A stretch of DNA of 59,325 nt, from assembly GCA_009920775.1 (NCBI GenBank), contig RFZI01000002.1, positions 1 through 59,325 on the forward strand, in the 5' to 3' direction. The notes beneath the pieces were generated by a model, which made no database searches, was not told the DNA's origin, and saw only the letters and a list, made by a program, of their open reading frames with translations. Shown here piece by piece: positions 36,491-46,526 of the stretch (position 1 is the first letter of the stretch; every line of letters starts with the position of its first letter). This DNA comes from Paracoccaceae bacterium (lineage in GTDB: Bacteria > Pseudomonadota > Alphaproteobacteria > Rhodobacterales > Rhodobacteraceae). Position numbers and translations under genes: made by a program.

Positions 36491-37295
36491 TTGCGGCCAC
36501 CCTTTCCCTCTTGGTAAGCTCTTTGGCGAGCTCGCGATAGGCTTCGGTCCCCTTTGAAAGCGGATCATATTCTATGATCGGCATCGAGAAGGACGGCGCC
36601 TCGCTAAGCCTGACGTTGCGGGGAATAACCGCCTGAAACACAAGATCGCCAAGATTGTCGCGCGCGTCAGCTTCGACCTGCTGCGACAGGTTGTTGCGGC
36701 GGTCGTACATTGTCAGAACAACGCCTTCGATCCGCAAATTCGGGTTTGCCGTCTGGCGAACCTCTCGGATTGTCAGCATCAGCTGCGACAGACCCTCGAG
36801 GGCGTAGAATTCGCTCTGCAACGGGATAAGAACGGAATGCGCCGCGACCATCGCGTTGACCGTCAATATATTGAGAGATGGCGGGCAATCGATCAATATA
36901 TAGTCGAGCGCGAAAGCGTCTATCGCAGACTGGCGCAGCGCGTCGTGCAGAAGAAAGCTACGCTTTTCGTTTGCTACGAGCTCAATGTCGGCAGAGCTAA
37001 GGTCGGTGGTGGCTGGAATAATAAGAAGCCCGTTCCATCGGGTTTCCTTGATCGCCTCATAGAGCGTCGCGTCGCCCGCCAAAAGATCGTAGGCCGTATA
37101 GTCTCGGTTGTCGGGGTCGACCCCGAGGCCAGTTGATGCATTTCCTTGGGGGTCGAGATCAACCAGAAGAACCCGCCGCCCGGATTCAGCCAGCGCCGCA
37201 GCAAGATTGACGGCCGTGGTGGTTTTTCCAACGCCGCCCTTTTGGTTTGCAATAGCGATAATCTTTGGGTCGCTGGTGCGGCTTACGTCATACAC
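36480..37295 (-). CDS. parA: Chromosome partitioning ATPase ParA
   Basis: 271 residues from GTG at 37295; there is no ATG in frame before the P-loop, so GTG is the supported start, overlapping rsmG by eight bases. Deviant Walker [21 protein letters not shown] (~residues 16-35), [14 protein letters not shown], Walker [11 protein letters not shown], and the C-terminal [17 protein letters not shown]. Moves chromosome origins with ParB. Confidence 0.95.
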   Translation of the reverse strand: MYDVSRTSDPKIIAIANQKGGVGKTTTAVNLAAALAESGRRVLLVDLDPQGNASTGLGVDPDNRDYTAYDLLAGDATLYEAIKETRWNGLLIIPATTDLSSADIELVANEKRSFLLHDALRQSAIDAFALDYILIDCPPSLNILTVNAMVAAHSVLIPLQSEFYALEGLSQLMLTIREVRQTANPNLRIEGVVLTMYDRRNNLSQQVEADARDNLGDLVFQAVIPRNVRLSEAPSFSMPIIEYDPLSKGTEAYRELAKELTKRERVAANGR

Positions 37296-37914
37296 GGTTG
37301 ATGTCCTTGATCGCCAGAATGCGCGCGTCTGCGTCCGTCATACTCGCGTGTTTCTCGATATTAAACAACCAGTTGGTTCTCGCGTCGGCGATTTCCTGTT
37401 CGGCTGTTTTTCCTTTTGGAAATATGGCCGTCCCGCCTGGTCTGAGGTGCATTTCTGCAAACTCGAGCAGCTGATCAAGCGGTGCAAGAGCCCGGGCAGA
37501 CAATACATCCGCGGCCATTGGCCCAACCGCATCGATCCGCTTTGCCAATACCTCGCCCTCGAGGCCAAGCTCGCGGAGCGCGGTTCGAAGGAAGGCGGCT
37601 TTTCTTTGGTCGCTCTCGATCATCTCAATTCTGGCATCTGGCGCGAATTGAGCAGCAAGCGCGGCCACAACCACACCAGGAAGCCCGCCGCCGCTGCCGA
37701 TATCCAGCCAGAGGGAAAAGCCTTTGGGCGCAAGGTCGTAAATTTGAACGGAATCAAGAATATGGCGATCCCAAACGTCTTGAGCCGACCCCTTCGAGAT
37801 AAGGTTAATTTTCTGCGTCCATTTTTGAATCAGGTCCGCGAAAGCGAGAAGGCGGCTCTCTGTTTCACGTGAAACATTCCTCTCCGCCAAGAAAGGATCC
37901 AGCGCCAGCGTCAT
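37288..37914 (-). CDS. rsmG: 16S rRNA (guanine-527-N7)-methyltransferase RsmG
   Basis: 208 residues. Methylates G527 of 16S r[31 protein letters not shown] (RsmG signature, ~30-57), SAM site [30 protein letters not shown], and [16 protein letters not shown]. It overlaps mnmG by four bases. A parS site lies inside its fifteenth-or-so codons (NVSRET). Confidence 0.95.
   Translation of the reverse strand: MTLALDPFLAERNVSRETESRLLAFADLIQKWTQKINLISKGSAQDVWDRHILDSVQIYDLAPKGFSLWLDIGSGGGLPGVVVAALAAQFAPDARIEMIESDQRKAAFLRTALRELGLEGEVLAKRIDAVGPMAADVLSARALAPLDQLLEFAEMHLRPGGTAIFPKGKTAEQEIADARTNWLFNIEKHASMTDADARILAIKDINRV
37861..37876. promoter_or_regulatory. parS centromere site 1
   Basis: TGTTTCACGTGAAACA, a perfect 16-bp palindrome equal to the bacterial parS consensus, inside rsmG. 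Loading site for ParB-CTP and SMC. It lies 1.4 kb from parB and 5 kb from the proposed oriC. Confidence 0.95.
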
Positions 37915-39779
37915 GCGCTCCGCGCCTTTTCAAACCGGCGAATCCGGGCAAGCAAAAGCATAATCGCGGCCGGCGTCATACCCTCCACCCGGGCGGCCTG
38001 CGCTATTGTCGTCGGGCGAATTCTCTCGAGTTTGGAGGAAAGTTCGTTCGAAAGGCCCTCGATCTCGTTGAAATTCAAGCTCGGCGGAATCGCGATCAGC
38101 TCGTCGCGCTGCATCGTGGCAATATCGCGATCCTGACGGACAACATAATTGGCATAGAGCGCGTCTCGTTTGATCTGTTCCTGAATCCGGTGATCCAGCC
38201 CCCGAGATTCCGGCGCAATTTCATAAAGTTGCGGGAAATCAAAGTCGGCCAGCTGCATGGCTTCCAGAGCGGTCCGGTTTTGGCCGTCGGGATTCAAATT
38301 GGCGCCGGTGCCGGCAATTTGGCGCGCGGTCAGGGTTATCTGGCCCAGCCTTTCTTTCGCGGCACCGATTGCGCTCATCTTCTCGGAAAACGCCCGCCAG
38401 CGATCTTCGTGGACCAAATCAAGCTCGTGTCCAAGCTGGGTCAGCCTTTGGTCTGCATTGTCCGCCCGCAGAGACAGACGGAACTCGGCCCGCGAGGTAA
38501 ACATCCGGTATGGCTCGGAAACGCCGCGGGTAACGAGATCGTCGATCATCACACCGATGTAGGAATTAGTCCGGCTGAAGGCCGCAGGCTCTTTGCCTGT
38601 CGCAAGCCGGGCCGCATTGAGGCCCGCGACAAGACCCTGCGCCGCGGCCTCTTCGTAGCCGGTGGTTCCGTTGATCTGCCCCGCCAGATAAAGCCCCGGA
38701 ACGTCCCGCAAAGCGAGGCTCTGGGTCAGGGCGCGTGGATCGACATAGTCGTATTCAATCGCATAGCCAGGTTGAAGAATGTCAACCTTTTCAAGGCCCT
38801 TGATCGACCGGACATAGGTCTCTTGAACGTCGATCGGCAAAGAGGTTGATATCCCGTTGGGATAGATGGTGTGATCGTCAAGCCCTTCGGGCTCGAGGAA
38901 AACCTGATGCGAAGACTTGTCGCCAAAACGGACGATCTTGTCCTCAATCGACGGACAGTACCGTGGCCCAACCCCTTCGATATGCCCCCCATACATGGCT
39001 GAACGACTCAGGTTCTCTCGGATAATGTCGTGCGTGGCCTCGTTGGTATGCGTGATACCACAAGAGATCTGCCGTGCGGTTGGCCGGTTCGACAAAAACG
39101 AAAACATCGTCGGGTCGTCATCTCCGGGCTGCATCTCCAGATCCGACCAATCAATCGTGCGCCCATCAAGTCGCGGCGGCGTCCCGGTTTTCAGGCGCCC
39201 AAGCGGCAGGCCAAAGCTATCCAGCCGCTCAGCCATCTTTACCGATGGCCTATCTCCCATGCGTCCGCCCGGGCGGGAAACATCGCCAATATGGATGATT
39301 CCCCGTAGAAACGTCCCCGTCGTCAGAACCACCGCACCAGCGGCAATTTCCGCTCCATCCGCGAGGATTACACCGACGACCCGCTCGCCTTCCATCAAAA
39401 GGTCTGTGGCCTCGCCTTCGATAACAGAGAGATTCTCTGTCTTTTCTGTTAGGGCAAGCATCTCTCGGCGATAGATCGCTCGGTCCGCCTGTGCTCTCGG
39501 CCCCTGAACGGCCGGCCCCTTTTTTCGGTTTAGAAGGCGAAACTGGATGCCAGCAAGGTCGGCAACCCGCCCCATAACGCCATCAAGGGCGTCAATCTCG
39601 CGGACCAGATGGCCCTTGCCAAGCCCGCCAATCGCTGGGTTGCACGACATGACGCCAATGCCATCCCGCTTGAGGGTAACAAGGCAGGTCCGCGCACCCG
39701 TCCGGGCAGACGCATGGGCCGCCTCGGTGCCGGCATGGCCGCCCCCAACAACGATGACATCGAAATCGCGATGTTTCAC
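37911..39779 (-). CDS. mnmG: tRNA modification enzyme MnmG (GidA)
   Basis: About 622 residues. FAD enzyme that, with MnmE, makes cmnm5U34 of tRNA. Start: AAGGAG overlaps the GTG at 39788, so the GTG at 39779, eight bases further, is the better start, (M)[16 protein letters not shown]; the longer form would begin MFHVKH. FAD site [66 protein letters not shown], and cysteine/[17 protein letters not shown]. The start lies within parS site 2. Confidence 0.95.
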   Translation of the reverse strand: MKHRDFDVIVVGGGHAGTEAAHASARTGARTCLVTLKRDGIGVMSCNPAIGGLGKGHLVREIDALDGVMGRVADLAGIQFRLLNRKKGPAVQGPRAQADRAIYRREMLALTEKTENLSVIEGEATDLLMEGERVVGVILADGAEIAAGAVVLTTGTFLRGIIHIGDVSRPGGRMGDRPSVKMAERLDSFGLPLGRLKTGTPPRLDGRTIDWSDLEMQPGDDDPTMFSFLSNRPTARQISCGITHTNEATHDIIRENLSRSAMYGGHIEGVGPRYCPSIEDKIVRFGDKSSHQVFLEPEGLDDHTIYPNGISTSLPIDVQETYVRSIKGLEKVDILQPGYAIEYDYVDPRALTQSLALRDVPGLYLAGQINGTTGYEEAAAQGLVAGLNAARLATGKEPAAFSRTNSYIGVMIDDLVTRGVSEPYRMFTSRAEFRLSLRADNADQRLTQLGHELDLVHEDRWRAFSEKMSAIGAAKERLGQITLTARQIAGTGANLNPDGQNRTALEAMQLADFDFPQLYEIAPESRGLDHRIQEQIKRDALYANYVVRQDRDIATMQRDELIAIPPSLNFNEIEGLSNELSSKLERIRPTTIAQAARVEGMTPAAIMLLLARIRRFEKARSA

Positions 39780-39787
39780 GTGAAACA
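39772..39787. promoter_or_regulatory. parS centromere site 2
   Basis: A second perfect TGTTTCACGTGAAACA, at the 5' end of mnmG. It overlaps the mnmG start codon and immediately follows its Shine-Dalgarno, 1.9 kb from site 1 and ~3.1 kb from the proposed origin. Confidence 0.95.
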
Positions 39788-39791
39788 CTCC

Positions 39792-41031
39792 TTACTTCCC
39801 GATACAGAAACTCGAGAAGATTTCATCCAGCAGGTCTTCCACATCTACCCGCCCCACCAGCATGTCAACGGCCCTGATGGCGCTTCGGAGCTCTTCGGCC
39901 ACAAGATCGGGCATCTCGGCGCCGCCCCGAATCTGCGCCTCGCTCGCCTCAAGATAGCCGAGGCTACGCAAAAGCGCATCCCGGTGCCTTTCTCGCATGG
40001 CAACGGCGATCAATCCCTTCGCCCGTCTTGCTGGAAATCCCAAGCCCATCCTGCGGAAAAGCGTCGATCTTGGCGGCGACAACTATGTCTCCAGACGCCA
40101 GATATAGATCAGGACTTTCATCCGGCAACAACATATAGATTCGAAGATCCGCAGCCGCGGCTCGCTGCCGAGCCCTCTCAATCCCAATTCCTTCAACATG
40201 ATCTTCGGTTTCCCTAAGGCCGGCCGTGTCCAAAAGAGTCACTGGAAGCCCACCCAAATCCATTCGGACCTCGATCACATCCCGTGTCGTCCCCGCATAT
40301 TCTGAGGTAATCGCCGCTTCCCGCCCGGCAAGCCGGTTCAGCAAGGTCGACTTGCCAACATTCGGCGCCCCGACAATCGCAACCTCAAAGCCATCCCGGA
40401 TGCGTTCGGCGATTCTCACACCATCGGCCTCGAGTCGCATTTCCGCACCAACCCGCCCCAGAATCTCCGTCACCTCGGGATAGACATCGACAGGCACGTC
40501 CTCGTCCGCAAAATCAATCGTTGCCTCGACGAGCGCCGCCGCCCGGATAAGACCGGTCCTCCAGCGCTCTGCCTTCTCGCCCAAAGCGCCCGATAGCACA
40601 CGCATGGCCTGACGCCGCTGTGCCTCGGTCTCGGCATCAATCAGATCAGCCAGACCCTCGACCTGTGCCAGGTCAAGCCGTCCGTTCTCCATGGCCCTGC
40701 GGGTGAACTCTCCAGCCTCCGCGTGGCGCAGTCCGGGTTGGGCAGAAAGCTCCGCCAACACGCTTTTCTGAACCGCCGGGCTGCCGTGAAGGTGCAGCTC
40801 AACCACGTCTTCGCCGGTAAAGCTGTGTCCTCTGCCAAACCCGAGCACTAGCGCCTCGTCAAGAACAGCCCCGTCGCCGCCCCGAAGCCTGCGTAACACA
40901 CGCCCATCCAACGGCACGGGACCACAAAGCGCGCCCGCCGCAGCAAAGGCGTCCGGCCCGGAAATCCGGATAATCGCAACGCCCGCTTTGCCCGCCGCCG
41001 TTGCCAGGGCGAATATTGTGTCCATCGTCAT
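39792..41031 (-). pseudogene. mnmE: tRNA modification GTPase MnmE (TrmE), frameshifted
   Basis: Partner of MnmG. Frame 1 (41031 to ~40009) covers the N-terminal formyl-THF-binding domain, helical domain and G domain through about residue 341: G1 [27 protein letters not shown]; the G4 position reads AKID. At GEGID (near 40005-40013) the frame is lost; the rest continues in the +1 frame as [17 protein letters not shown]... to the correct C-terminus with the catalytic Cys in SSFCIGK. Restoring about 2 bases (or 8, between TTGATC repeats) would repair it. Either a recent null mutation or a sequence error. The shift removes the catalytic cysteine, so as written the protein is inactive. Confidence 0.85.
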
Positions 41032-41052
41032 AAGCCGTTGAAAAGGCTGCGT

Positions 41053-42330
41053 TTAGGTATTCATCGAGTCGAAGAAATCAGAGTTTGTCTTCGTCTGCTT
41101 CAGCTTGGAAATCAGGAATTCGATGGCATCAGTCGTGCCCATCGGATTGAGGATCCGGCGCAGGACGAACGTCTTCTGCAGATCGACCTTATCCACCAGA
41201 AGGTCTTCCTTCCGGGTGCCCGACTTGAGGATGTCCATCGCCGGGAACACGCGCTTGTCGGCGACCTTGCGATCCAGCACGATCTCCGAGTTGCCGGTGC
41301 CTTTGAATTCCTCAAAGATCACCTCGTCCATCCGGCTACCGGTATCAATCAGCGCCGTGGCGATGATGGTAAGCGAACCGCCCTCTTCGATGTTCCGCGC
41401 CGCACCAAAGAACCGCTTGGGGCGCTGCAAGGCGTTGGCATCAACACCGCCGGTCAAAACCTTGCCCGACGACGGCACCGTCGTGTTGTAGGCGCGGCCA
41501 AGGCGGGTGATCGAGTCGAGAAGGATCACAACGTCTCGCTTGTGCTCAACCAGACGTTTCGCCTTCTCGATCACCATCTCCGCCACTGCAACGTGCCGCG
41601 AGGCCGGCTCGTCAAAGGTCGAGGACACAACCTCGCCCTTCACGCTCCGCTGCATATCAGTCACCTCTTCCGGCCGCTCGTCGATCAAAAGAACAATGAG
41701 ATAGCATTCCGGGTGGTTGCGCTCGATCGAATGGGCAATGTTCTGCAACAAGACGGTCTTGCCCGTCCGCGGCGGTGCCACGATCAGCGAACGCTGGCCC
41801 TTACCGATCGGCGCCACAAGATCGATGATCCGGGCCGAACGGTCTTTGATCGTCGGATCATCCTCGATCTCCATCTTCAGGCGCTCATCGGGATAAAGCG
41901 GCGTCAGGTTGTCGAAGGCAACCTTGTGGCGCGCCCGCTCGGGATCTTCGAAGTTGATCGATTCAACCGCCACCAGCGCGAAATAGCGCTCGTTGTCGTT
42001 GGGCTCCTTGATCACGCCTTCAACGGTATCGCCGGTCCGCAGCGAATACTGGCGGATCATATCCGGGCTCACATAGATGTCGTCTGGGCCGGGCAGATAA
42101 TTGGCCTCAGGCGAGCGCAGGAAGCCGAAGCCATCCTGAAGCACCTCGAGCACCCCGTCGCCGCCGATCACCCAATCCTCGTCTGCCCGCTCCCGCAGGA
42201 TGGCGAACATCATATCGCCTTTCCGCATGGTCGAGGCGTTCTCGATCTCAAGCTCTTCGGCCATCGCCAAAAGATCTTTCGGGCTCTTAGCTTTCAGGTC
42301 GGCAAGGTTCAGGCGATGCTGGTGGGGCAT
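41053..42330 (-). CDS. rho: Transcription termination factor Rho
   Basis: 425 residues, full length. Hexameric RNA-dependent helicase. N-terminal RHO_N helix [20 protein letters not shown]..., RNA-binding OSB domain ([32 protein letters not shown]), Walker [10 protein letters not shown] (~180), Walker [18 protein letters not shown]-loop [25 protein letters not shown], and the secondary RNA site [28 protein letters not shown] precedes the start behind a small hairpin at 42346-42364. Divergent genes are absent: hemJ lies upstream on the same strand. Confidence 0.97.
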   Translation of the reverse strand: MPHQHRLNLADLKAKSPKDLLAMAEELEIENASTMRKGDMMFAILRERADEDWVIGGDGVLEVLQDGFGFLRSPEANYLPGPDDIYVSPDMIRQYSLRTGDTVEGVIKEPNDNERYFALVAVESINFEDPERARHKVAFDNLTPLYPDERLKMEIEDDPTIKDRSARIIDLVAPIGKGQRSLIVAPPRTGKTVLLQNIAHSIERNHPECYLIVLLIDERPEEVTDMQRSVKGEVVSSTFDEPASRHVAVAEMVIEKAKRLVEHKRDVVILLDSITRLGRAYNTTVPSSGKVLTGGVDANALQRPKRFFGAARNIEEGGSLTIIATALIDTGSRMDEVIFEEFKGTGNSEIVLDRKVADKRVFPAMDILKSGTRKEDLLVDKVDLQKTFVLRRILNPMGTTDAIEFLISKLKQTKTNSDFFDSMNT

Positions 42331-42345
42331 AGGTCAAAGCTCTCC

Positions 42346-42364
42346 CGGCCCATCGGTCGGGCCG
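42346..42364 (-). promoter_or_regulatory. Leader hairpin just upstream of the rho Shine-Dalgarno
   Basis: 6-bp stem (arms 42364-42359 and 42351-42346) with 7-nt loop; the SD (GGGAGAG) begins at its 3' foot. It may affect rho translation or autoregulation. Sequence-only inference. Confidence 0.3.
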
Positions 42365-42450
42365 CGTGTCGTCATGTGAACGGAATAGTCCCTGCCGGAC
42401 GGCGGGCTTTCATCCCTTAGGGCGCAAAGCTGCCTGAGTCAATTCCAGCT

Positions 42451-42900
42451 CTAAAACTTGAGGATCACCGCAAAGACAATGAGCAGCATCAGAACCGTCG
42501 GAACCTCGTTGATCATCCGATAGGTCCGCCCCGTGCGGGTGTTCTTGCCTTCCGCAAAATCGCGCCGTCGCAGCGCCAGCCAGTAATGCACATAGGTCAT
42601 GCCAATCACCGATCCCGCCTTGACCCACGGCCATATGCTCGACCAGTCAATTACCCCAGGCGTCAGAACCAGAAGCAGGCCAAAGAGCCACGAGGCGATC
42701 ATCGCCGGCCGCATGATCAGATAGAGCAGCTTGTGCTCCATGATCTGAAAGGTCTGATCCAGTTCAGATCCAACTGTCGCCTTCTCTGCATGATAAACAA
42801 ACAACCTTGGAAGATAGAACATCCCCGCCATCCATGAAATCACCGACACAATGTGCAGGGCTTTGGTCCAAGGATAGATCGTGCTAAGCAGGTCCGACAT
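42451..42900 (-). CDS. hemJ: Protoporphyrinogen oxidase HemJ (CopD-like membrane protein)
   Basis: 149 residues with four hydrophobic helices. HemJ makes protoporphyrin IX in bacteria without HemG/HemY. TKALHIVSVISWMAGMFYLPRLFVYH (conserved His of the family), IMRPAMIASWLFGL, WVKAG (conserved Lys) and YRMINEVPTVLMLLIV. GAAGGAGG stands before the ATG at 42900. It is the gene left of the proposed oriC; the hemE that usually neighbours it in related genomes is not here. Confidence 0.9.
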   Translation of the reverse strand: MSDLLSTIYPWTKALHIVSVISWMAGMFYLPRLFVYHAEKATVGSELDQTFQIMEHKLLYLIMRPAMIASWLFGLLLVLTPGVIDWSSIWPWVKAGSVIGMTYVHYWLALRRRDFAEGKNTRTGRTYRMINEVPTVLMLLIVFAVILKF

Positions 42901-43270
42901 GGTGCCTCCGTTCCTCCTTCAAATCTTAATAGATATAAAGGAAAGATTGATGATGATGTATTGCGGTGGATAAACAGGGTTTCAAGGCCTATCCACAGAA
43001 ACATCCCACAATACCGAACCGCTGGAAAAGACAAACCAGTACCAAATTAACCTTTCTAAATAACATATTACCGAAGCACCAAGACTATTTCCCGGGCCTA
43101 CAGTTTGCCGGTGCCGGAATATCCACAGCGGCGAGTTTTCCTTATCCTTTGTGGATCAGCGCTTGGCAAAGACCGCCATCTTGGCCAGATATCCCACTTG
43201 ACGGCGGGTCGTTCCAGAACAGCGGCAGCGCTCCCAGAGTCGACCAGAGAGCTACACGCGGGTTATCCAC
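42901..43270. other. Candidate chromosomal replication origin (oriC)
   Basis: 370 bases without a gene, between hemJ and maf, where alphaproteobacterial origins lie. DnaA-box-like 9-mers: 42965-42973 (minus strand, 8/9), 42989-42997 (8/9), 43119-43127 (8/9), 43150-43158 (minus, 8/9), and 43263-43271, an exact TTATCCACA. AT-rich segments at about 42921-42960 and 43040-43075 could be the unwinding element. The nearby parAB and parS sites agree. No replication data. Confidence 0.75.
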
Positions 43271-43870
43271 ATGACTGTCCAGATCATCCTAGCCTCCGGC
43301 TCCGAGATCCGCGCCGCGCTCTTGCGCAATGCAGGTGTGCCGATCGAGGTCCAAAAGCCCCGCGTCGACGAAGAGATGATCCGCGATGCCCTTCTGGCCG
43401 AAGCCGCCACCCCGCGCGACGTGGCCGACGCGCTTGCCGAAAGCAAGGCCCGCAAGATCGCCGAGAGAAACCCCGAGGCTTGGGTGATCGGCTGCGATCA
43501 GGTTCTGTCCTTCAAGGGTCAGCTCCTCTCCAAGCCTCGCGACTCCGCCGAAGCGAAGGCCCAACTGGCCGCCATGCGCGGGCAAGTTCACAAACTCCTC
43601 TCCGCGGTTGTCCTCTATGCCGAGGGCAAGCCCGTCTGGCGCCATGTTGGAGAGGTAGGGATGACGATGCACGAGATCTCTGACGCCTATCTCGACGACT
43701 ATGTCGCGCGAAACTGGGAGAGCATCCGCCACGCAGTCGGCGCCTACAAGCTCGAAGAAGAAGGCGCCCGCCTCTTTTCCAAGGTTGAGGGCGATTATTT
43801 CACGGTCCTCGGCCTGCCGCTGCTCGAGCTCTTGTCATACCTCTCGCTTCGCGGGAAACTCGCCTCATGA
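43271..43870 (+). CDS. Maf/YceF-like nucleotide pyrophosphatase
   Basis: 199 residues. Septum-formation-type or m7GTP/dTTP pyrophosphatase. [69 protein letters not shown] and [19 protein letters not shown] are Maf-fold signatures. The subfamily (Maf vs YceF) is not certain. Its ATG (43271) shares its A with an exact DnaA box. No strong SD. First gene of maf-aroE-coaE-dnaQ to the right of oriC. Confidence 0.88.
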   Translation: MTVQIILASGSEIRAALLRNAGVPIEVQKPRVDEEMIRDALLAEAATPRDVADALAESKARKIAERNPEAWVIGCDQVLSFKGQLLSKPRDSAEAKAQLAAMRGQVHKLLSAVVLYAEGKPVWRHVGEVGMTMHEISDAYLDDYVARNWESIRHAVGAYKLEEEGARLFSKVEGDYFTVLGLPLLELLSYLSLRGKLAS

Positions 43871-44700
43871 GCCTGCAGCGCATTCCTCTTGCCGGCGTTA
43901 TCGGCAACCCGATCGCCCACTCCAAGTCGCCCCGCCTGCATCGTCACTGGCTGGCGAAATATGGCATCGCGGGCGACTATGTACCCCTCCACGTCGACAA
44001 GGACGATCTGGCTGAGGTTTTGCGTGCCCTGCCCAGGATGGGTTTCGTTGGCGCCAACGTGACGATCCCCCACAAGGTCGCCGCGCTTGAAATTGCCGAT
44101 CATGTGTCGGATCGCGCCACCCTGATCGGCGCGGCAAATACCCTGATCTTTCACGAAGATGGCAAAATTATTGCAGATAATACAGATGGTTACGGGTTTC
44201 TCGCCAATCTGAAACAAGGCGCGCCCGACTGGCGGCCCGATCTCGGCCCTGCTGCCGTTCTGGGTGCGGGTGGTGCTGCGCGGGCGGTGATCGTATCGCT
44301 CTTGGATGCGGGCGTTCCCGAGATCCTGCTCGCCAACCGCACACGCACCAAGGCCGATGTACTCCGCTCCGAGTTCGGCTCTCGCGTGCGGGCTTTTGAA
44401 TGGGTGCAGGCCGGCAACATGATCGAAGCCGCGACGACCGTGGTCAACACGACCTCGCTCGGCATGGTCGGCTCGCCCGAGCTGCGCGTGCCGCTCGACG
44501 GGCTTCAGCCCGGAACGGTGGTCACCGATCTCGTCTACAATCCCCTCCGCACCCACCTTCTCGACGAGGCCGAGAAAGCCGGCTGCACCGTGGTCGATGG
44601 CCTCGGGATGCTCCTGCACCAAGGTGTCCCCGGCTTCGAGCGCTGGTTCGGCGTCCGCCCCGAGGTGGATCAGGCCACGCGCGACGCGGTTCTGGCATGA
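43867..44700 (+). CDS. aroE: Shikimate dehydrogenase
   Basis: 277 residues. Reduces 3-dehydroshikimate with NADPH in aromatic amino acid synthesis. [21 protein letters not shown] (substrate site, ~13-33), GANVTIPHK (catalytic Lys), ADNTDGYGF, nucleotide site [33 protein letters not shown]. Overlaps maf by four bases (ATGA) and coaE likewise. Confidence 0.95.
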   Translation: MSLQRIPLAGVIGNPIAHSKSPRLHRHWLAKYGIAGDYVPLHVDKDDLAEVLRALPRMGFVGANVTIPHKVAALEIADHVSDRATLIGAANTLIFHEDGKIIADNTDGYGFLANLKQGAPDWRPDLGPAAVLGAGGAARAVIVSLLDAGVPEILLANRTRTKADVLRSEFGSRVRAFEWVQAGNMIEAATTVVNTTSLGMVGSPELRVPLDGLQPGTVVTDLVYNPLRTHLLDEAEKAGCTVVDGLGMLLHQGVPGFERWFGVRPEVDQATRDAVLA

Positions 44701-45287
44701 GCTGGCTTCTCGGCCTGACCGGCTCGATCGGCATGGGCAAATCCACCACGGCCCAGATGTTTCGGGATGAAGGCATCCCCGTCTGGGATGCCGATGCCGC
44801 CGTGCATCGCCTCTACGAGCGCGCCGGTGCGGCTGTCGGGCCGGTGGGGGCTGCCTTTCCCGAGGCGGTTTTAAATGGGGGCATCTCCCGCGATGCGCTC
44901 AAGAAGATCATCGCCGCCGACCCCTCGGCGCTGGGCCGCCTCGAAAAGATCGTCCATCCCCTCGTCGCACAAGACCGCGCCGCCTTCATCGCCGCCAACT
45001 CCGCTCCACTCATCGTCGTCGATATCCCGCTTCTTTATGAGACCGGCGCCGAGGCTTGGCTCGACTCGGTCCTCGTTGTCTCGGTTAGCCCCGAGGCCCA
45101 GCGCGCCCGCGTTCTGGCCCGTCCGGGGATGACAGAAGCGCAGTTTCAGGCGATCCTGTCGCGGCAGATGCCCGATGAAGAAAAGCGCCGCCGCGCCGAC
45201 CACCTGATCGAGACGACAACGATGGACGAGGCCCGCGCCAAGGTCCGCGCCCTGATTGATGAACTGAAAGCCAAAGCTGATGCGTGA
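44697..45287 (+). CDS. coaE: Dephospho-CoA kinase
   Basis: 196 residues from the ATG at 44697, which overlaps the aroE stop as ATGA; the longer frame to 44400 is an aroE shadow. Last step of CoA synthesis. P-loop LTGSIGMGKSTT (~6-17), DADAAVH, VVDIPLLYETG (Asp and Glu), VLARPGMTEAQFQAILSRQM, and ADHLIET. Overlaps dnaQ by eight bases. Confidence 0.95.
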   Translation: MSWLLGLTGSIGMGKSTTAQMFRDEGIPVWDADAAVHRLYERAGAAVGPVGAAFPEAVLNGGISRDALKKIIAADPSALGRLEKIVHPLVAQDRAAFIAANSAPLIVVDIPLLYETGAEAWLDSVLVVSVSPEAQRARVLARPGMTEAQFQAILSRQMPDEEKRRRADHLIETTTMDEARAKVRALIDELKAKADA

Positions 45288-45972
45288 GATCGTTCTCGAC
45301 ACCGAAACCACCGGATTCGAGCCCGGCGAGGGCGACCGTATCGTGGAAATCGGCGCGGTTGAGCTCATCGGCCACATCCCCACTGGCCGCACTTATCACC
45401 AATACATCAACCCCAAGCGGTCGATGCCGAAAGAGGCTTTCGAGGTTCATGGGCTGGGCGACGAGTTTCTGGCCGACAAGCCGGTATTTGCCGAAATCGC
45501 CAGCGCCTTTCTTGATTTCATCGGCGACGCGCAGTTGGTGATCCACAACGCCAGCTTCGACATGAAATTCCTCAATGCCGAGCTTTCGTGGGTCAACCTG
45601 CCCCTGATTCCGTTGGAACGCGCCGTTGATACGCTCGCCATCGCCCGCCGTCGCTTTCCGGGCTCGCCCGCCTCGCTCGATGCCCTTTGCCGCCGCTTCG
45701 GCATCGACAATTCGGCGCGAACGCTCCACGGCGCCCTTCTCGACAGCGAAATCCTGGCCGATGTCTATCTCGAGCTGATCGGCGGCCGGCAGCCCGACTT
45801 TGCCCTTTCGGCAAGCCAAGCCCAAACCGGACCCAGCGCTACCGCAGACGATTGGCGCCCGCGCCCACGCCCCACGGCGCTGCCGCCGCGGCTCACAAAT
45901 GAAGAAGCCGCCACCCATGCAGCCTTTGTCGAGGCGATGGGCGACGGCGCGATCTGGAAGAAACTGTCTTAG
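45280..45972 (+). CDS. dnaQ: DNA polymerase III epsilon subunit (3'-5' proofreading exonuclease)
   Basis: 230 residues. DEDDh exonuclease: Exo I VLDTETTGFEPGEGDRIVEIGAVEL (D, E), Exo II VIHNASFDMKFLN (D), Exo III HGALLDSEILADVYLEL (H, D). The C-terminal ~50 residues are the polymerase-binding tail. Stop TAG shares TTAG with secB. Confidence 0.95.
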   Translation: MREIVLDTETTGFEPGEGDRIVEIGAVELIGHIPTGRTYHQYINPKRSMPKEAFEVHGLGDEFLADKPVFAEIASAFLDFIGDAQLVIHNASFDMKFLNAELSWVNLPLIPLERAVDTLAIARRRFPGSPASLDALCRRFGIDNSARTLHGALLDSEILADVYLELIGGRQPDFALSASQAQTGPSATADDWRPRPRPTALPPRLTNEEAATHAAFVEAMGDGAIWKKLS

Positions 45973-46463
45973 TTGACCGTTGCCTTCTGGGCCTCAACGC
46001 GACGGGCAAGCTCGTTGCGATAGAGCGCGAGGAAGTCGATCGTATCAAGGTTGACCGGCGGGAAGCCGCCATCCGAGGTGATGTCGCTGACAATGCGGCG
46101 CAGGAACGGGAAGGTCATGCGCGGGCATTCGATCATCAGATAGGGGTGCATCTGCTCTTCCGGCAGGCCCTCGATGTGGAAAACGCCCACATAGTCGATC
46201 TCGAGGACGAAGAGCGTATCGCCGGTCGATTTCGATTTGTTGGTGACGTTGAGCTTGGTCACGACCTCATACTGGTGATCGGCGGCGCGCTTGCGGGCAT
46301 CGAGGCTGACCTTGATCGTCATCTCCGGCTGAAGATCGCCCTGAGCGCCCTTCTGAGATAGGATGTTCTCAAATGAAATATCCCGAATGAACTGGGCAAG
46401 CGCCTTGCTGACCAGCTTCGGTGCCTCTGCGGGCTTGGCGTCTGTTTCGTTGGTTTCGGCCAT
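45969..46463 (-). CDS. secB: Protein-export chaperone SecB
   Basis: 164 residues. Tetrameric chaperone that keeps preproteins export-competent and delivers them to SecA. Conserved: KALAQFIRDISFENILSQKG, DHQYEVVTKLNVTNKS, FVLEIDYVGVFHIEGLPEEQMHPYLMIECPRMTFPFLRRIVSDITSDGGFPPVNLDTIDFLALYRN. Convergent with dnaQ, overlapping by four bases at TTAG. Confidence 0.96.
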   Translation of the reverse strand: MAETNETDAKPAEAPKLVSKALAQFIRDISFENILSQKGAQGDLQPEMTIKVSLDARKRAADHQYEVVTKLNVTNKSKSTGDTLFVLEIDYVGVFHIEGLPEEQMHPYLMIECPRMTFPFLRRIVSDITSDGGFPPVNLDTIDFLALYRNELARRVEAQKATVN

Positions 46464-46526
46464 TTTGGCGGCTCCCTAAAATAAAATCCCGCTGTTCCTA
46501 TCAGCCCCGAAGCCGAGCCTCAATGC

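Noticed and set aside
40000-40015. Programmed frameshifting in mnmE
   Set aside because: No slippery heptamer or obvious stimulatory structure; I know of no such mechanism in this family.
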